From contig NZ_HG322949.1 of NCBI RefSeq assembly GCF_000723165.1, forward strand, positions 1,632,085-1,696,084: a stretch of 64,000 nucleotides of DNA. Reading direction: 5' to 3'. The stretch comes from Janthinobacterium agaricidamnosum NBRC 102515 = DSM 9628 (GTDB taxonomy: Bacteria > Pseudomonadota > Gammaproteobacteria > Burkholderiales > Burkholderiaceae_D). The position numbers were made by a program, and so were the translations under genes. Numbering within the stretch: the first letter of the stretch is position 1; each line of letters begins with the position of its first letter. Shown one piece after another: positions 36,337-46,655 of this stretch. Below the pieces are notes generated by a model, which did not search any database, had not been told where the DNA came from, and was given only the letters and a program-made list of their open reading frames with translations.

Positions 36337-38508
36337 ATGACCATCGATATAAGCCAGTTTTTCCAGGTCTTTTTCGATGAGGCCGAAGAACTGCTGGCTG
36401 AAAAAGAACGGCTGCTGCTGGCCGTCGACATCGCGGCGCCCGACGCCGAAGACTTGAATGCGATTTTCCGTACCGCCCATTCGATCAAGGGCGGTGCGTC
36501 GACGTTCGGCCTGTCCGACATGAGTGAAGTGACGCATATCCTGGAGTCGCTGCTGGACCGCATCCGCCAGGGCCAGATGGCCCTGACGGCGGAGCACGTC
36601 GACGCCTTTTTGGCAGCCAAGGATATCCTCAAGATGCAACTGGACGGCCACCGCCTCGGCAGCCCGGTTGACCAGGACGCGGTGGCGAACGTGCGCATGA
36701 TGCTGCAATCGCTGTCGCAGGATTTGCCGGTGGCCGCGCTGACGCCGGTCGCGCCGTCGTTCCACAAGGCCGAGGAAACCACCGTCAGCCATGAGGGCGG
36801 CCGGCGCTACCGCCTGGAATTGCCCGCCATGGAGCAGCGCGAAGTGACGGCGCTGGCGGCCGAAATCGGCTTGCTGGGCAAGGTCGACCTGGCGCCGTTG
36901 CCGGGCGGACGCAGCGCGCTGCTGGTGACCACCCATGAAAGCCTGGACGATATCATCGCCATTTGCTCGTTCGTGCTGAACCCGGACGACATGCTGGTCA
37001 CGCAGGAAGCCGCGCAGGCGCTGACGCCGGAACAAGCCAGGACTGCGCGGGAAAACGCCCAGGGTTACGGTTTTTTCGAACCGCTGCAAGACGCCGATGC
37101 GCAGTGCGGTTATGGATTTTTCCAGCCGCTGGAAGAGATCCGCGCGGCGGCCTCGGCTGCGTCCGATCCGGGTTACGGCTTTTTTCAGCCGCTGGAAGAG
37201 ATCCGGGCGGCCGCCGCCAGCGCCGCGCCGCCAGTGACGGCCGTGGCGCAGGCAGCGCCAGGCCCGCTCGACCACGAGCACGACAAAAAGCCGGAAAAGA
37301 AGGGCGACAAGGCGGGCGCCGAATCGTCGTCGATCCGCGTATCGATCGAAAAAGTCGACCAGCTGATCAACCTGATCGGCGAACTGGTGATTACCCAGGC
37401 GATGATCGAGCAGCGCGCCGACTCGCTCGATCCGATGCTGCATGAACGCCTGCTCAACAGCGTCAGCCAGCTGACCCGCAACACCCGCGATTTGCAGGAA
37501 GCGGTGATGTCGATCCGCATGATGCCGATGGACTTTGTGTTTTCGCGCTTCCCGCGCATGGTGCGCGACCTGGCCACCAAGCTGGGCAAGAAGATCGATT
37601 TCATCACCAACGGCGCGGCCACCGAACTGGACAAGGGCTTGATCGAACGCATCGTCGATCCGCTGACGCATTTGGTGCGCAACAGTATCGACCACGGCAT
37701 CGAAATGCCGGCCGCGCGGGTCGCCGCCGGCAAGAGCGAGTCGGGCCGCCTGTTTTTATCGGCCAGCCACCAGGGCGGCAATATCATCATCGAAGTATCG
37801 GATGACGGCGGCGGCTTGAACCGCGAACGCATCCTGGCCAAGGCGCAGCAGCAAGGCATGGCGGTGTCCGACACGATGAGCGACGCCGAAGTCTGGCAAT
37901 TGATTTTCGCGCCGGGCTTTTCGACCGCCGAAGCGGTCACCGACGTGTCCGGCCGCGGCGTCGGCATGGATGTCGTCAAGCGCAATATCGGCGCCATGGG
38001 CGGCGTGGTCGAGATCCGTTCGGCCAAGGGCTTCGGCACCACCATTTCGATTTCGCTGCCGCTGACGCTGGCGATCCTGGACGGCATGTCGATCCGGGTC
38101 GGCGACGAAGTGTATATATTACCGCTCGGCTTCGTCATCGAATCGCTGCAGCCGGCGCCGCAAGACATCAAGGAAATTAGCGGCAAGGGCCTGGTGGTCA
38201 AGGTGCGCGGCGAATACCTGCCGCTGATCCCGCTGTACCAGATGTTCGAGATCACCCCGCGTTTCACCAATCCGTCCGAGGGCATTTGCGTGATCCTCGA
38301 AACGGAAGGCCGCAAGGCCGCGCTGTTCGTCGACGACCTGGTCGGCCAGCAGCAGGTGGTGGTCAAGAATCTCGAATCGAATTACCGCAAGGTGGTCGGC
38401 ATTTCCGGCGCCACCATACTCGGCGATGGCGGCGTGTCGCTGATACTCGACGTCGCCGCGCTGATCCGTTCTTCCCGTCAGCTGGCTGACGAATCCATTT
38501 TCTCGTAA
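36337..38508 (+). CDS. cheA: Chemotaxis histidine kinase CheA
   Basis: A 723-residue kinase. P1 has the phosphorylated His in FRTAHSIKGGASTFG (about residue 48). A P2-like/linker region follows, then P3 dimerisation (from about 335), P4 ATPase with RNSIDHGIE, DDGGGLNRERI and GRGVGMDVV, and a C-terminal CheW-like P5. It autophosphorylates in receptor arrays and passes phosphate to CheY and CheB. Between about residues 243 and 289 the linker has three GYGFFxPL motifs (at 243, 258 and 279), the last two extended as GYGFFQPLEEIRAAA. GGAG precedes ATG 36337. Confidence 0.98.
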   Translation: MTIDISQFFQVFFDEAEELLAEKERLLLAVDIAAPDAEDLNAIFRTAHSIKGGASTFGLSDMSEVTHILESLLDRIRQGQMALTAEHVDAFLAAKDILKMQLDGHRLGSPVDQDAVANVRMMLQSLSQDLPVAALTPVAPSFHKAEETTVSHEGGRRYRLELPAMEQREVTALAAEIGLLGKVDLAPLPGGRSALLVTTHESLDDIIAICSFVLNPDDMLVTQEAAQALTPEQARTARENAQGYGFFEPLQDADAQCGYGFFQPLEEIRAAASAASDPGYGFFQPLEEIRAAAASAAPPVTAVAQAAPGPLDHEHDKKPEKKGDKAGAESSSIRVSIEKVDQLINLIGELVITQAMIEQRADSLDPMLHERLLNSVSQLTRNTRDLQEAVMSIRMMPMDFVFSRFPRMVRDLATKLGKKIDFITNGAATELDKGLIERIVDPLTHLVRNSIDHGIEMPAARVAAGKSESGRLFLSASHQGGNIIIEVSDDGGGLNRERILAKAQQQGMAVSDTMSDAEVWQLIFAPGFSTAEAVTDVSGRGVGMDVVKRNIGAMGGVVEIRSAKGFGTTISISLPLTLAILDGMSIRVGDEVYILPLGFVIESLQPAPQDIKEISGKGLVVKVRGEYLPLIPLYQMFEITPRFTNPSEGICVILETEGRKAALFVDDLVGQQQVVVKNLESNYRKVVGISGATILGDGGVSLILDVAALIRSSRQLADESIFS

Positions 38509-38525
38509 TCAGATAGGAACCTATC

Positions 38526-39029
38526 ATGTCAGATCAACAAACCTCCGGCCAAAAACTGAGCGATGGCAAAGACATCGCCGGCCATGAATTCCTGGCTTTC
38601 ACCCTCGGCTCCGAAGAGTACGGCATCGACATCCTGAAGGTGCAGGAAATCCGCGGCTACGAAGCGGTGACCCGCATCGCCAATGCGCCTGAATTCATCA
38701 AGGGCGTGATCAACCTGCGCGGCATCATCATCCCGGTGGTCGACATGCGCATCAAGTTCAAGCTCGGCACGCCGGTCTACGACCAGTTCACCGTGGTGAT
38801 CATCCTGAACATCGGCGGACGCATCGTCGGCATGGTGGTCGACAGCGTGTCCGACGTGACCACGCTGACGCCGGACCAGGTCAAGCCGGCGCCGGAAATG
38901 GGCACCGCGTTCTCGACCGACTACATGATCGGCCTGGGCACCATCGATGAACGCATGCTGATCCTGGTCGATATCGACAAGCTGATGTCGAGCAGCGAAA
39001 TGGGCTTGATCGACAAGCTGGCCGCGTAA
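38526..39029 (+). CDS. cheW: Chemotaxis coupling protein CheW
   Basis: A 167-residue CheW domain protein that links receptors to CheA. Typical segments are [20 protein letters not shown], the [13 protein letters not shown] core and VDSVSDV. AGGAAC precedes ATG 38526, 17 bases after cheA. No fusion or truncation is seen. Confidence 0.98.
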   Translation: MSDQQTSGQKLSDGKDIAGHEFLAFTLGSEEYGIDILKVQEIRGYEAVTRIANAPEFIKGVINLRGIIIPVVDMRIKFKLGTPVYDQFTVVIILNIGGRIVGMVVDSVSDVTTLTPDQVKPAPEMGTAFSTDYMIGLGTIDERMLILVDIDKLMSSSEMGLIDKLAA

Positions 39030-39147
39030 GCGCCATTACCGTACAGCGCCGAAGGCCCGTCAGAGGCCAGGCCGGCACGCAGTTTTCGGCGCTCGCCCGC
39101 CCGCGGGCGGGCGCCGGGACGATGAATGCAATATCCATGGAGATGTT

Positions 39148-40896
39148 ATGAATTTGCGCGACTTTAAGATAGGTACCCGTCTGGGCATCGGTTTTGGCAT
39201 CATCTTGACGATTTTGGTCGCCATGGTGTTGTCCGCTAATTTTTTGAATCACAGTAACAAGGCAAGACTGTTGACCGGCATCGAGCTGGCCAACGCCAAG
39301 AATTTGCAGGCATGGAACATGAAAAGCGCGATGCTGGAAACCGGCATCGCGATGCGTAATATCGGCTTGCAAGCCGATGTCAGCCTGATGCAGGACGAAG
39401 AGAAAAAGGTCCAGCAGCAGCGCAAGCTGTATGACGCCGCGCGCGACAAGCTGCAAGGCCTGGGGCTCGACGACAACGAGAAAGAAGCGCTGGCCGAGAT
39501 CGCGGCGATCGATGCCGAAGTCGACAGTGCCTTCAAGGAGGCGATCGGCCAGGTACTGGCTTTCAATAGCGAAGGCGCGGCCAAGATCATCGCGGCGCGG
39601 ATCGACCCGCTGAACCAGAAGACCTTGAGCGCACTGAATAAATTGCTGGACTTGCAAAAGGTTGCGGCGCAAAGTTTCATGGATGGCTCGGTGACGGCCG
39701 ATACGCGTTTGATGCTGATCCTGTTCGTGCTGGGCGGCGTGGCGGTGGCGATCGGCGTGGTGTGCGCGCTGGTGACCACGCGCAGCATCACGGTGCCGCT
39801 GTCCGGCGCGCTGGAAGTGGCGCAGAAAGTGGCGGCCGGCGAATTGACGTCGCGCGTGGCGGTGGTCGGCAAGGATGAAACCAGCGCCTTGCTGCAAGCG
39901 CTGAAAGAGATGAACGAGAGCCTGGTGAAAACCGTCAGCGACGTGCGCAGCGGCACCGAGACGATCACCGTGGCGTCGCGCGAAATCGCCAGCGGCAATG
40001 CCGACCTGTCGTCGCGCACCGAGACGCAAGCCAGTTCGCTGGAAGAAACCGCCAGCTCGATGGAAGAGTTGACGTCGACGGTGAAACAGAATGCCGACAA
40101 TGCGCGCCAGGCCAATCAGTTGGCGGTGTCGGCGTCGTCGGTGGCGGAAAAAGGCGGCAGCGTGGTGGCGCAAGTGGTCGATACGATGGGGTCGATCAAG
40201 GAAAGTTCACGCAAGATCGTCGATATTATCGGTGTGATTGACGGCATCGCTTTCCAGACCAATATCCTGGCGCTGAATGCGGCGGTGGAGGCGGCCCGGG
40301 CCGGCGAGCAGGGCCGCGGGTTTGCGGTGGTGGCGGCCGAAGTGCGCAACCTGGCGCAGCGCTCGGCCGGCGCGGCCAAGGAAATCAAGGGCTTGATCGG
40401 CGATTCGGTCGACAAGGTCGACGCCGGCAGCCGGCTGGTCGACGAGGCGGGCCAGACCATGGGTTTGATCGTGACGTCGATCCGCCAGGTGGCCGACATC
40501 ATGGGCGAGATTACCGCCGCCACACAGGAACAGAGCAACGGCATCGAGGAAGTCAACCAGGCCATCACGCAGATGGATGAAATGACGCAGCAAAACGCGG
40601 CATTGGTGGAACAGGCCGCCGCCGCGGCGGAAAGCATGCAGCAGCAGTCGCAAAAACTGGCCGAGGCGGTCAGTATCTTCAAGCTCGACGGCGATAGCGC
40701 CGCCGGCTACGGCCAGGCCCAGGCGCGTATCGACGCGCAAGCGCTTGCGCCTCAGCCGGCGCAGGTTGCGGTGGCGCGGGCCGGCAAGCCGCGCGCCGCG
40801 CTGGCCAGGCCGGCGGTCCCGGTGGCCGCCGCCGTACATACGCCGGCATCGAAAAAACCGGTGCCCAGCGGCGCCGACGAGTGGGAAGAGTTTTAA
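39148..40896 (+). CDS. Methyl-accepting chemotaxis protein of the che cluster
   Basis: A 582-residue receptor with TM1 (about residues 12-30), a four-helix-bundle periplasmic sensor, TM2 (about 190-210), HAMP and a signalling domain with the [18 protein letters not shown] tip. Gln/Glu methylation sites are expected in the flanking helices. The C-terminus reads DEWEEF, an xWxxF tether for CheR/CheB. It sits between cheW and cheR, so it is probably a main, abundant receptor of the array. GGAG precedes ATG 39148. Confidence 0.95.
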   Translation: MNLRDFKIGTRLGIGFGIILTILVAMVLSANFLNHSNKARLLTGIELANAKNLQAWNMKSAMLETGIAMRNIGLQADVSLMQDEEKKVQQQRKLYDAARDKLQGLGLDDNEKEALAEIAAIDAEVDSAFKEAIGQVLAFNSEGAAKIIAARIDPLNQKTLSALNKLLDLQKVAAQSFMDGSVTADTRLMLILFVLGGVAVAIGVVCALVTTRSITVPLSGALEVAQKVAAGELTSRVAVVGKDETSALLQALKEMNESLVKTVSDVRSGTETITVASREIASGNADLSSRTETQASSLEETASSMEELTSTVKQNADNARQANQLAVSASSVAEKGGSVVAQVVDTMGSIKESSRKIVDIIGVIDGIAFQTNILALNAAVEAARAGEQGRGFAVVAAEVRNLAQRSAGAAKEIKGLIGDSVDKVDAGSRLVDEAGQTMGLIVTSIRQVADIMGEITAATQEQSNGIEEVNQAITQMDEMTQQNAALVEQAAAAAESMQQQSQKLAEAVSIFKLDGDSAAGYGQAQARIDAQALAPQPAQVAVARAGKPRAALARPAVPVAAAVHTPASKKPVPSGADEWEEF

Positions 40897-40966
40897 GCGG
40901 CGTTGGCCGATTGCGGCGGGCGCGGCGCGACAGAGATTATTGTGGTAGTCAGATAAGAGGTTAAGA

Positions 40967-41848
40967 ATGTCGCAAAATAAAACGGATACCGTTAAAGAGT
41001 TTGATTTCACGAGCAAGGATTTCGAACGGGTCCGCGCCATGATTTACAAGCGCGCCGGGATCGCGCTGGCCGACAGCAAACATGAAATGGTGTACAGCCG
41101 GCTGGCGCGGCGCCTGCGCGCGACCGGGATTGCTTCGTTCGTCAATTACCTGGACGGCCTGGAAGCGGGCCGCCTGGGGGAAGAATGGGAAGCGTTCACC
41201 AATGCGCTGACCACCAACCTGACCTCGTTTTTCCGCGAGGCGCATCATTTTCCGCTGCTGGCCGAGCATGTCAAGAAACTGAGCGGCCCGATCACCATCT
41301 GGTGCTCGGCCAGTTCGACCGGCGAAGAACCGTATTCGATCGCCATGACGGTGTGCGAGGCGTTCAATACGCTGACGCCGCCGGTGACCATCATCGCCAC
41401 CGACATCGACACCAACGTGCTGGCCACCGCCGCCAATGGCGTCTACGCGCTGGACCGGCTCGACAAGATGCCGGCCGACCGCGTGCGGCGCTTTTTCCTG
41501 CGCGGCAGGGGCGAGCGCGAAGGCATGGTGCGGGTGCGCCCGGAACTGCGTCAGATGATCACCTTCAAGCCGCTCAATCTGCTGGCCGACAGTTGGCCGG
41601 TATCGGGCCAGTTCGACGTGATTTTCTGTCGCAACGTGATGATTTATTTCGATAAGGCAACACAGCGTAAAATACTGGCCCGCTTTGTGCCGCTGATGAA
41701 GCCGGATGCGCTGCTGTTTGCCGGCCATTCGGAAAACTTTCTCTATGTATCGGAATCATTGAAGTTGCGCGGCAAGACGGTGTACGAGCTGGATCAGCAG
41801 CGCGGCGCCGCTCACAAGGCACCGTTACAGCGAGGTGAGAATAGATGA
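40967..41848 (+). CDS. cheR: Chemotaxis protein methyltransferase CheR
   Basis: A 293-residue SAM-dependent enzyme that methylates receptor glutamates. The N-terminal helical domain ([12 protein letters not shown]) precedes the SAM-binding domain ([17 protein letters not shown] and ATDIDTNVL) and the [10 protein letters not shown] motif. It should bind the EWExF tails of both receptors in the window. Its stop overlaps the cheD start. Confidence 0.98.
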   Translation: MSQNKTDTVKEFDFTSKDFERVRAMIYKRAGIALADSKHEMVYSRLARRLRATGIASFVNYLDGLEAGRLGEEWEAFTNALTTNLTSFFREAHHFPLLAEHVKKLSGPITIWCSASSTGEEPYSIAMTVCEAFNTLTPPVTIIATDIDTNVLATAANGVYALDRLDKMPADRVRRFFLRGRGEREGMVRVRPELRQMITFKPLNLLADSWPVSGQFDVIFCRNVMIYFDKATQRKILARFVPLMKPDALLFAGHSENFLYVSESLKLRGKTVYELDQQRGAAHKAPLQRGENR

Positions 41849-42456
41849 TGAGCCTGGAACCCAAAGAGCAGTTCGCCACCAACGTTTATTACGACCGCAC
41901 ATTCAACTGCGATGCGGCCAAGATCTTGCCCGGTGAATATTACTTCACCAACAAGGACATGCTGATCGTCACCGTGCTCGGCTCGTGCGTGTCGGCCTGC
42001 ATCCGCGACAAGGTCAGCGGCCTGGGCGGCATGAACCATTTCATGCTGCCCGATGGCGCCAGCGACAGCAACAGCCCGGTGTCGGCGTCGATGCGCTACG
42101 GCACCTACGCGATGGAAGTGCTGATCAACGATCTGTTGAAGGCCGGCGCGCGCCGCGAAAACCTGGAAGCGAAGGTGTTCGGCGGCGGCGCGGTGCTGCG
42201 CGGCTTTACCGCGATCAACGTCGGTGAACGCAACGCGGCCTTCGTCATCAATTACCTGAAGGCGGAAAAGATGCGGGTGGTGGCGGAAGACTTGAACGAT
42301 ATCCACCCGCGCAAGGTCTATTTCTTTCCGCGCAGCGGCAAGGTGCTGGTCAAGAAATTGATGCAAACCCATAACGACACGCTGGTAAAACGCGAGCTCG
42401 ACTACGCCAGCCGACTCAAGGTGCAACCGGTCGGCGGCGAGATCGAACTGTTTTGA
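41845..42456 (+). CDS. cheD: Chemoreceptor glutamine deamidase CheD
   Basis: A 203-residue enzyme that deamidates receptor glutamines to create methylation sites. The catalytic Cys is in LGSCVSACI and the His in GGMNHFMLP. The start overlaps the cheR stop by four bases (or uses the next ATG at 41848), showing translational coupling. The tail ends GGEIELF, a pattern I know from betaproteobacterial CheD proteins, and shares its last four residues with the CheZ-like protein at 35299. Confidence 0.97.
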   Translation: MMSLEPKEQFATNVYYDRTFNCDAAKILPGEYYFTNKDMLIVTVLGSCVSACIRDKVSGLGGMNHFMLPDGASDSNSPVSASMRYGTYAMEVLINDLLKAGARRENLEAKVFGGGAVLRGFTAINVGERNAAFVINYLKAEKMRVVAEDLNDIHPRKVYFFPRSGKVLVKKLMQTHNDTLVKRELDYASRLKVQPVGGEIELF

Positions 42457-42511
42457 CCGCACCTCGCAAAACCGTCGCGAGCTGCCATTAACGAACTGAA
42501 AGTGGAAGAGC

Positions 42512-43588
42512 ATGAAGATCAAGGTACTGATCGTGGATGATTCGGCGCTGATCCGCAGCGTCATGAGCGAGATCGTCAACAGCCAGCCGGACATGGAAGT
42601 GGTGGCCACCGCGCCGGACCCGCTGGTGGCGCGCGAATTGATCAAGCAGCATAACCCGGACGTGCTGACGCTGGACGTCGAGATGCCGAAGATGGACGGC
42701 CTCGACTTCCTCGAAAAGCTGATGCGCTTGCGGCCGATGCCGGTATTGATGGTGTCGTCGCTGACCGAGCGCGGTTCCGAAATCACCATGCGCGCGCTGG
42801 AACTGGGCGCGGTCGACTTCGTCACCAAGCCGAAGATTTCGATCCAGAGCGGCATGCGCGAATACACCGACATGATCGCCGAGAAAATCCGCGCCGCGTC
42901 GAAGGCGCGCATCCGCGCGCGCAGCCTGCCGGCCGCCGGCGCCGGCGGCGACCATGCCGCGCCGTTGCCGGCGCTGCGCAATCCGCTGACGTCGAGCGAA
43001 AAGCTGATCATCGTCGGCGCGTCGACCGGCGGCACCGAGGCGATCCGCGAATTCCTGATGCAGATGCCGTCCGATTGTCCGGGCATCCTGATCACCCAGC
43101 ACATGCCGGAAGGTTTTACGCGCTCGTTCGCGCGCCGTCTCGATTCGCTGTGCAAGATTTCGGTGCAGGAAGCGGCCGGCGGCGAACGGGTGTTGCCGGG
43201 CCACGCCTATATCGCGCCCGGCCACTCGCACCTGACGCTGACGCGCAGCGGCGCCAACTACATGACCAGGATCGACCAGGGCGAACCGGTCAACCGGCAC
43301 CGGCCGTCGGTCGACGTGCTGTTCCGTTCGGCCGCCCAGTACGCTGGCAAGAATGCGGTCGGCGTGATCCTGACCGGCATGGGCAAGGACGGCGCGGCCG
43401 GCATGCTGGAGATGAAGAACGCGGGGGCGTATAATTTTGCCCAGGACGAAGCCAGTTGCGTGGTGTTTGGCATGCCGCGCGAAGCGATCGCCGTCGGCGC
43501 CACGCATGAGGTCGGCGCACTGACCGCGCTGCCCGGCATGGTGCTGGGCTACCTCGCGGCGCACGGGATGCGCGCTTTGCGCGTCTAA
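42512..43588 (+). CDS. cheB: Chemotaxis protein-glutamate methylesterase CheB
   Basis: A 358-residue two-domain enzyme. The receiver has its phosphoacceptor Asp in [13 protein letters not shown], then a linker, then the methylesterase domain with Ser in [11 protein letters not shown], His in THMPEGF-type QHMPEGFT and Asp in [10 protein letters not shown]. It demethylates receptors when phosphorylated by CheA, opposing CheR. GGAAGAG precedes ATG 42512. Confidence 0.98.
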   Translation: MKIKVLIVDDSALIRSVMSEIVNSQPDMEVVATAPDPLVARELIKQHNPDVLTLDVEMPKMDGLDFLEKLMRLRPMPVLMVSSLTERGSEITMRALELGAVDFVTKPKISIQSGMREYTDMIAEKIRAASKARIRARSLPAAGAGGDHAAPLPALRNPLTSSEKLIIVGASTGGTEAIREFLMQMPSDCPGILITQHMPEGFTRSFARRLDSLCKISVQEAAGGERVLPGHAYIAPGHSHLTLTRSGANYMTRIDQGEPVNRHRPSVDVLFRSAAQYAGKNAVGVILTGMGKDGAAGMLEMKNAGAYNFAQDEASCVVFGMPREAIAVGATHEVGALTALPGMVLGYLAAHGMRALRV

Positions 43589-43626
43589 GGGCGTCTCCAG
43601 GCGCCATTAACCACGTTTAACGTTAC

Positions 43627-43652
43627 TTTTGGGCGACTTTGTTCGCCTAAAA
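43627..43652. other. Hairpin in the cheB-cheY gap
   Basis: TTTTGGGCGA (43627-43636) and TCGCCTAAAA (43643-43652) form a stem with one G-U-type mismatch in the 168-base gap between cheB and the second cheY. There is no clean T run, so it is a partial terminator or RNA-processing structure at best. It may set different expression of the distal cheYZ pair. Confidence 0.4.
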
Positions 43653-43756
43653 GCAACTAAAATGCTATCCTACAACTTGCTGCCGTCGTGTCGCCTGAAT
43701 CGGCGCATGCGTGTCGACATTATTAATAAACCGCTAGAGAAACAACGGAGTAATTC

Positions 43757-44155
43757 ATGGCTGATCCAAAGATGAAATTTTTAGTCGTTGACGATTTTTC
43801 GACGATGCGCCGCATCGTCCGGAACTTGTTAAAAGAACTGGGTTACGCCAACGTGGACGAGGCGGAAGACGGCGTCATGGGCTTGGCGAAATTGCGCGCC
43901 GAATCCTTCGACTTCGTGGTGTCGGACTGGAACATGCCGAATATGGATGGCCTGACCATGCTGCAGCACATCCGCGCCGACCCGGCGCTGGCCAAGTTGC
44001 CGGTGCTGATGGTGACTGCTGAAGCGAAGAAGGAAAACATCATCGCCGCGGCCCAGGCCGGCGCCAGCGGTTATGTGGTGAAACCGTTCACCGCCGCCAC
44101 GCTGGATGAAAAGCTCAACAAGATTTTCGAAAAACTCGAAAAAGCCGGAGCGTAA
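43757..44155 (+). CDS. cheY: Response regulator CheY, second copy (CheZ partner)
   Basis: A 132-residue receiver that most resembles the enteric motor-binding Che[23 protein letters not shown] at the start, phosphoacceptor Asp in [13 protein letters not shown], Thr in [11 protein letters not shown] and Lys in [11 protein letters not shown]. It lies 2 bases before cheZ, so it is likely the CheY that binds FliM and is switched off by CheZ. GGAG precedes ATG 43757. Confidence 0.97.
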   Translation: MADPKMKFLVVDDFSTMRRIVRNLLKELGYANVDEAEDGVMGLAKLRAESFDFVVSDWNMPNMDGLTMLQHIRADPALAKLPVLMVTAEAKKENIIAAAQAGASGYVVKPFTAATLDEKLNKIFEKLEKAGA

Positions 44156-44157
44156 GG

Positions 44158-44814
44158 ATGAGCGAGATTGAGACTGGCCGGGCGGTGATGGTCGACGGCG
44201 CGGACGCCGGCACGAACGAAGAGTTCTTGCGCCGCATCGGCCAGATGACGCGCGCGCTGCACGACAGCCTGCGCGGCCTCGGTCTCGACAAGCTGATCGA
44301 AAAAGCCGCGTCCGAGATTCCCGACGTGCGCGACCGCCTCGATTACGTGGCGCGCATGAGCGAACAGGCCGCGCAGAAAGTGCTCAACGCTACCGATGCG
44401 GCCGGTCCGATGCAGGATACCATCAACGCCAACGCCAAAGAGTTGTCGGCCTCGTGGCAAGGCTTGATCGATGGCGGCGCCAGCGAACAGCAATGGCGGA
44501 CACTGGCGGCGCACACCGTGGCCACGCTGGCGGACACCAGCGTCAACACCAGCGCCACGAAGGCCCATTTGATGGAAATCATGATGGCCCAGGACTTCCA
44601 GGACTTGACGGGGCAGGTGATCAAGAAAGTCACGTCGATCGCGCAAAACCTGGAACAGCAGCTGGTGCAAATGCTGGTCGATTTTGCGCCTGCCGAAATG
44701 CGCCGCGAGCTCGACAACGGCTTGCTGAACGGCCCGCAAATCAATCCGACCGCGCCCGACGTGGTGTCGGACCAGGGCCAGGTCGACGATTTGCTCGACA
44801 GCCTAGGATTTTAA
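44158..44814 (+). CDS. cheZ: Protein phosphatase CheZ
   Basis: A 218-residue CheY-P phosphatase. The catalytic helix AQDFQDLTGQVIKK carries the Asp and Gln pair, and the C-terminal tail VDDLLDSLGF is the CheY-binding peptide. It starts 2 bases after the second cheY. A second, shorter CheZ-like protein lies at 35299. Confidence 0.97.
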   Translation: MSEIETGRAVMVDGADAGTNEEFLRRIGQMTRALHDSLRGLGLDKLIEKAASEIPDVRDRLDYVARMSEQAAQKVLNATDAAGPMQDTINANAKELSASWQGLIDGGASEQQWRTLAAHTVATLADTSVNTSATKAHLMEIMMAQDFQDLTGQVIKKVTSIAQNLEQQLVQMLVDFAPAEMRRELDNGLLNGPQINPTAPDVVSDQGQVDDLLDSLGF

Positions 44815-44864
44815 GCCGGACGCGATTCCGCCCGCCGGCCACGCCGGCGCTTCACACCGCCACC

Positions 44865-46073
44865 ATGCACCATACCAACTTCATCGTTCGTGAACCGCTG
44901 CTCGATCCCGGACAGCGGGTGCTGGGCTACGAACTGTCGTGGCAGCATCACGACCAGCGTGCGCTCACCGACGACGACCTGGAAGCGCTGATCGGCTTTG
45001 TCGCCGAACAATTCAATAACGACGATGGCGACTGGCTGTTGCGCGACAAGCTGCTGTTCCTCGACGCGGTGCCGGCCATGCTGTCGACCGACGCGCTGTT
45101 CGCGATGCCGCCGCACTACACCGTGCTGACCATCCGCGGCAAGGATTTGCATCATCCCGATACGCTGGCCGCGGTGCAGGGCTTGCGCGCCGGCGGCGTC
45201 GGCATTGCGCTGCGCGACGCCGAACCGGCCTGGCTGAACAAGAACTTGCCGGCCATCGCCTCGTGGGTCGAAGTGCGCTTTTCCGGCGAGGACGTGGCCG
45301 CGCAGGCGCGCATGTATGCGGCGCTGAAGCAATCGGCGGTGCGCATGGTCGGCCGCCCGCTGTCGACCTGGGCCGATTTCGACGCCTGCGCCGCGCTGGG
45401 CCTGGATGCGTTTGTCGGCAAGCTGCACCTGACCCCGCGTCCCGGCGAACCGGTGACCGGCATGAACCCGGCCCAGACCGTGATCTTGCAACTGATGCAG
45501 CTGGTGCGCCAGAACGCCGACGTCAAGCTGCTGGAAGATGTGTTGAAGCGCGATGCCGCGCTATCGTATAAATTACTGCGCTTCATCAATTCGGCCGCCT
45601 TCGGCATGGGCCGCGAAGTGCAATCGTTGCGCCAGGCGCTGACCCTGCTCGGTTACGCGCCGCTGTACCGCTGGCTGACCTTGCTGCTGGCGACCGCCAG
45701 CAGCAGCGGTTATTCGCCGGTGCTGCTGGAAACGGCGGTGGTGCGCGGCCGCCTGGCGGAATTGCTGGGGCTGGCCGCGCTGGGCAAGGGCGCCGCTGAA
45801 AACCTGTTCGTGGCCGGCATGTTTTCATTGCTGGACCGCTTGCTCGGCATGTCCATGCAACAAGTGCTCGATACCGTGCAATTGCCGGAAGACGTGGTGC
45901 AAGCGCTGCTGACCCGTGACGGCCTGTACGGCCCCTACCTGGCGCTGGCCGAAGCGTGTGAACTCAATTCCACGCTGGTATCGTCGCTGGCCGCATCGCT
46001 GGGACTGAGTCCGCTGCAAGTGAACCAGGCCCATCTGTCCGCGCTGGCGTGGGCGCAGGATGTGGCGGCCTGA
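44865..46073 (+). CDS. HDOD domain protein with degenerate EAL-like N-terminus
   Basis: A 402-residue signalling protein of the YuxH type. The N-terminal half resembles an EAL fold but has GYELSW where the catalytic EAL motif should be, so it should not hydrolyse c-di-GMP. The C-terminal HDOD domain (DAALSYKLLRFINSAAFG, then LRQALTLLGY) is typical. Such proteins act as adaptors in motility or surface behaviour. It is the last gene of the rightward cluster, 50 bases after cheZ, and starts at ATG 44865 with a poor ribosome site. Confidence 0.85.
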   Translation: MHHTNFIVREPLLDPGQRVLGYELSWQHHDQRALTDDDLEALIGFVAEQFNNDDGDWLLRDKLLFLDAVPAMLSTDALFAMPPHYTVLTIRGKDLHHPDTLAAVQGLRAGGVGIALRDAEPAWLNKNLPAIASWVEVRFSGEDVAAQARMYAALKQSAVRMVGRPLSTWADFDACAALGLDAFVGKLHLTPRPGEPVTGMNPAQTVILQLMQLVRQNADVKLLEDVLKRDAALSYKLLRFINSAAFGMGREVQSLRQALTLLGYAPLYRWLTLLLATASSSGYSPVLLETAVVRGRLAELLGLAALGKGAAENLFVAGMFSLLDRLLGMSMQQVLDTVQLPEDVVQALLTRDGLYGPYLALAEACELNSTLVSSLAASLGLSPLQVNQAHLSALAWAQDVAA

Positions 46074-46655
46074 TTATTGGCTGAGTGAGTCCGGTTGCCG
46101 ATGATCTTCGTTTTTTTGCGGGGCTGTCGGCTGCGCTGTATTGACCTGTGATTTTTTCTCTACCCAGGAGGTGATGGTTGCGGAATTTTTATATCCGATT
46201 GCAATCAGGCCAATGAACACAATCACCAGAACATTGACCAGGAAGGATGCGCCAGCGTCTGCCAACCAACCGAGAACGCCGCGTTTTGCTTCAATTTGTT
46301 GGCGCAGAGATTTAAGTTCGGTGGCCACTCCCTGATGCGTCAAATCGAACTTGGTTGATAGAGTGGATTGAGAAATGTCCAGTGCCAGCTCATTAATTTT
46401 TGCGCGTATGGCGGTCTCAAGAAAAGACGCCGCCAGCATTTCTGCGCGATCCCGATACCCTTGCAGCGCAACCGGCAGTACATTTTGCGCATAAAAAATC
46501 TTTTCTTGTTCGGGGCTGGGGTCGGCCCCTGAGTGATGGGCTTTATGCGCGGTCAACCAGTCGACTTTGGTCTGCTTGTACAGCGAATAAGCCAAAGCCC
46601 CAACAACATCGTCGGGGCCTCTGACCAGCTCCGTATAAACGTGCTGAGCGGGCAT
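46074..46655 (-). CDS. Hypothetical protein with C-terminal membrane helix (two-gene module, distal)
   Basis: A 193-residue protein not assigned to a family. The N-terminal part has the segment GALAYSLYKQTKVDWL and looks helical. A coiled-coil-like stretch follows (about 90-135), then one strong TM helix (about 140-162) and a polar, Gln/Pro-rich tail. The SLYKQ-type start followed by a helical region and a TM helix recalls a widespread group of uncharacterised bacterial membrane proteins, but I cannot name it. Its ATG follows the stop of the upstream gene with no gap (TAAATG), so the two are coupled. It is visibly more AT-rich than the che genes and converges on the HDOD gene with no spacer. 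Confidence 0.65.
   Translation of the reverse strand: MPAQHVYTELVRGPDDVVGALAYSLYKQTKVDWLTAHKAHHSGADPSPEQEKIFYAQNVLPVALQGYRDRAEMLAASFLETAIRAKINELALDISQSTLSTKFDLTHQGVATELKSLRQQIEAKRGVLGWLADAGASFLVNVLVIVFIGLIAIGYKNSATITSWVEKKSQVNTAQPTAPQKNEDHRQPDSLSQ

Noticed and set aside
43627..43652. Rho-independent terminator between cheB and the second cheY
   Set aside because: The hairpin is not followed by a T run, so it is listed only as a hairpin.
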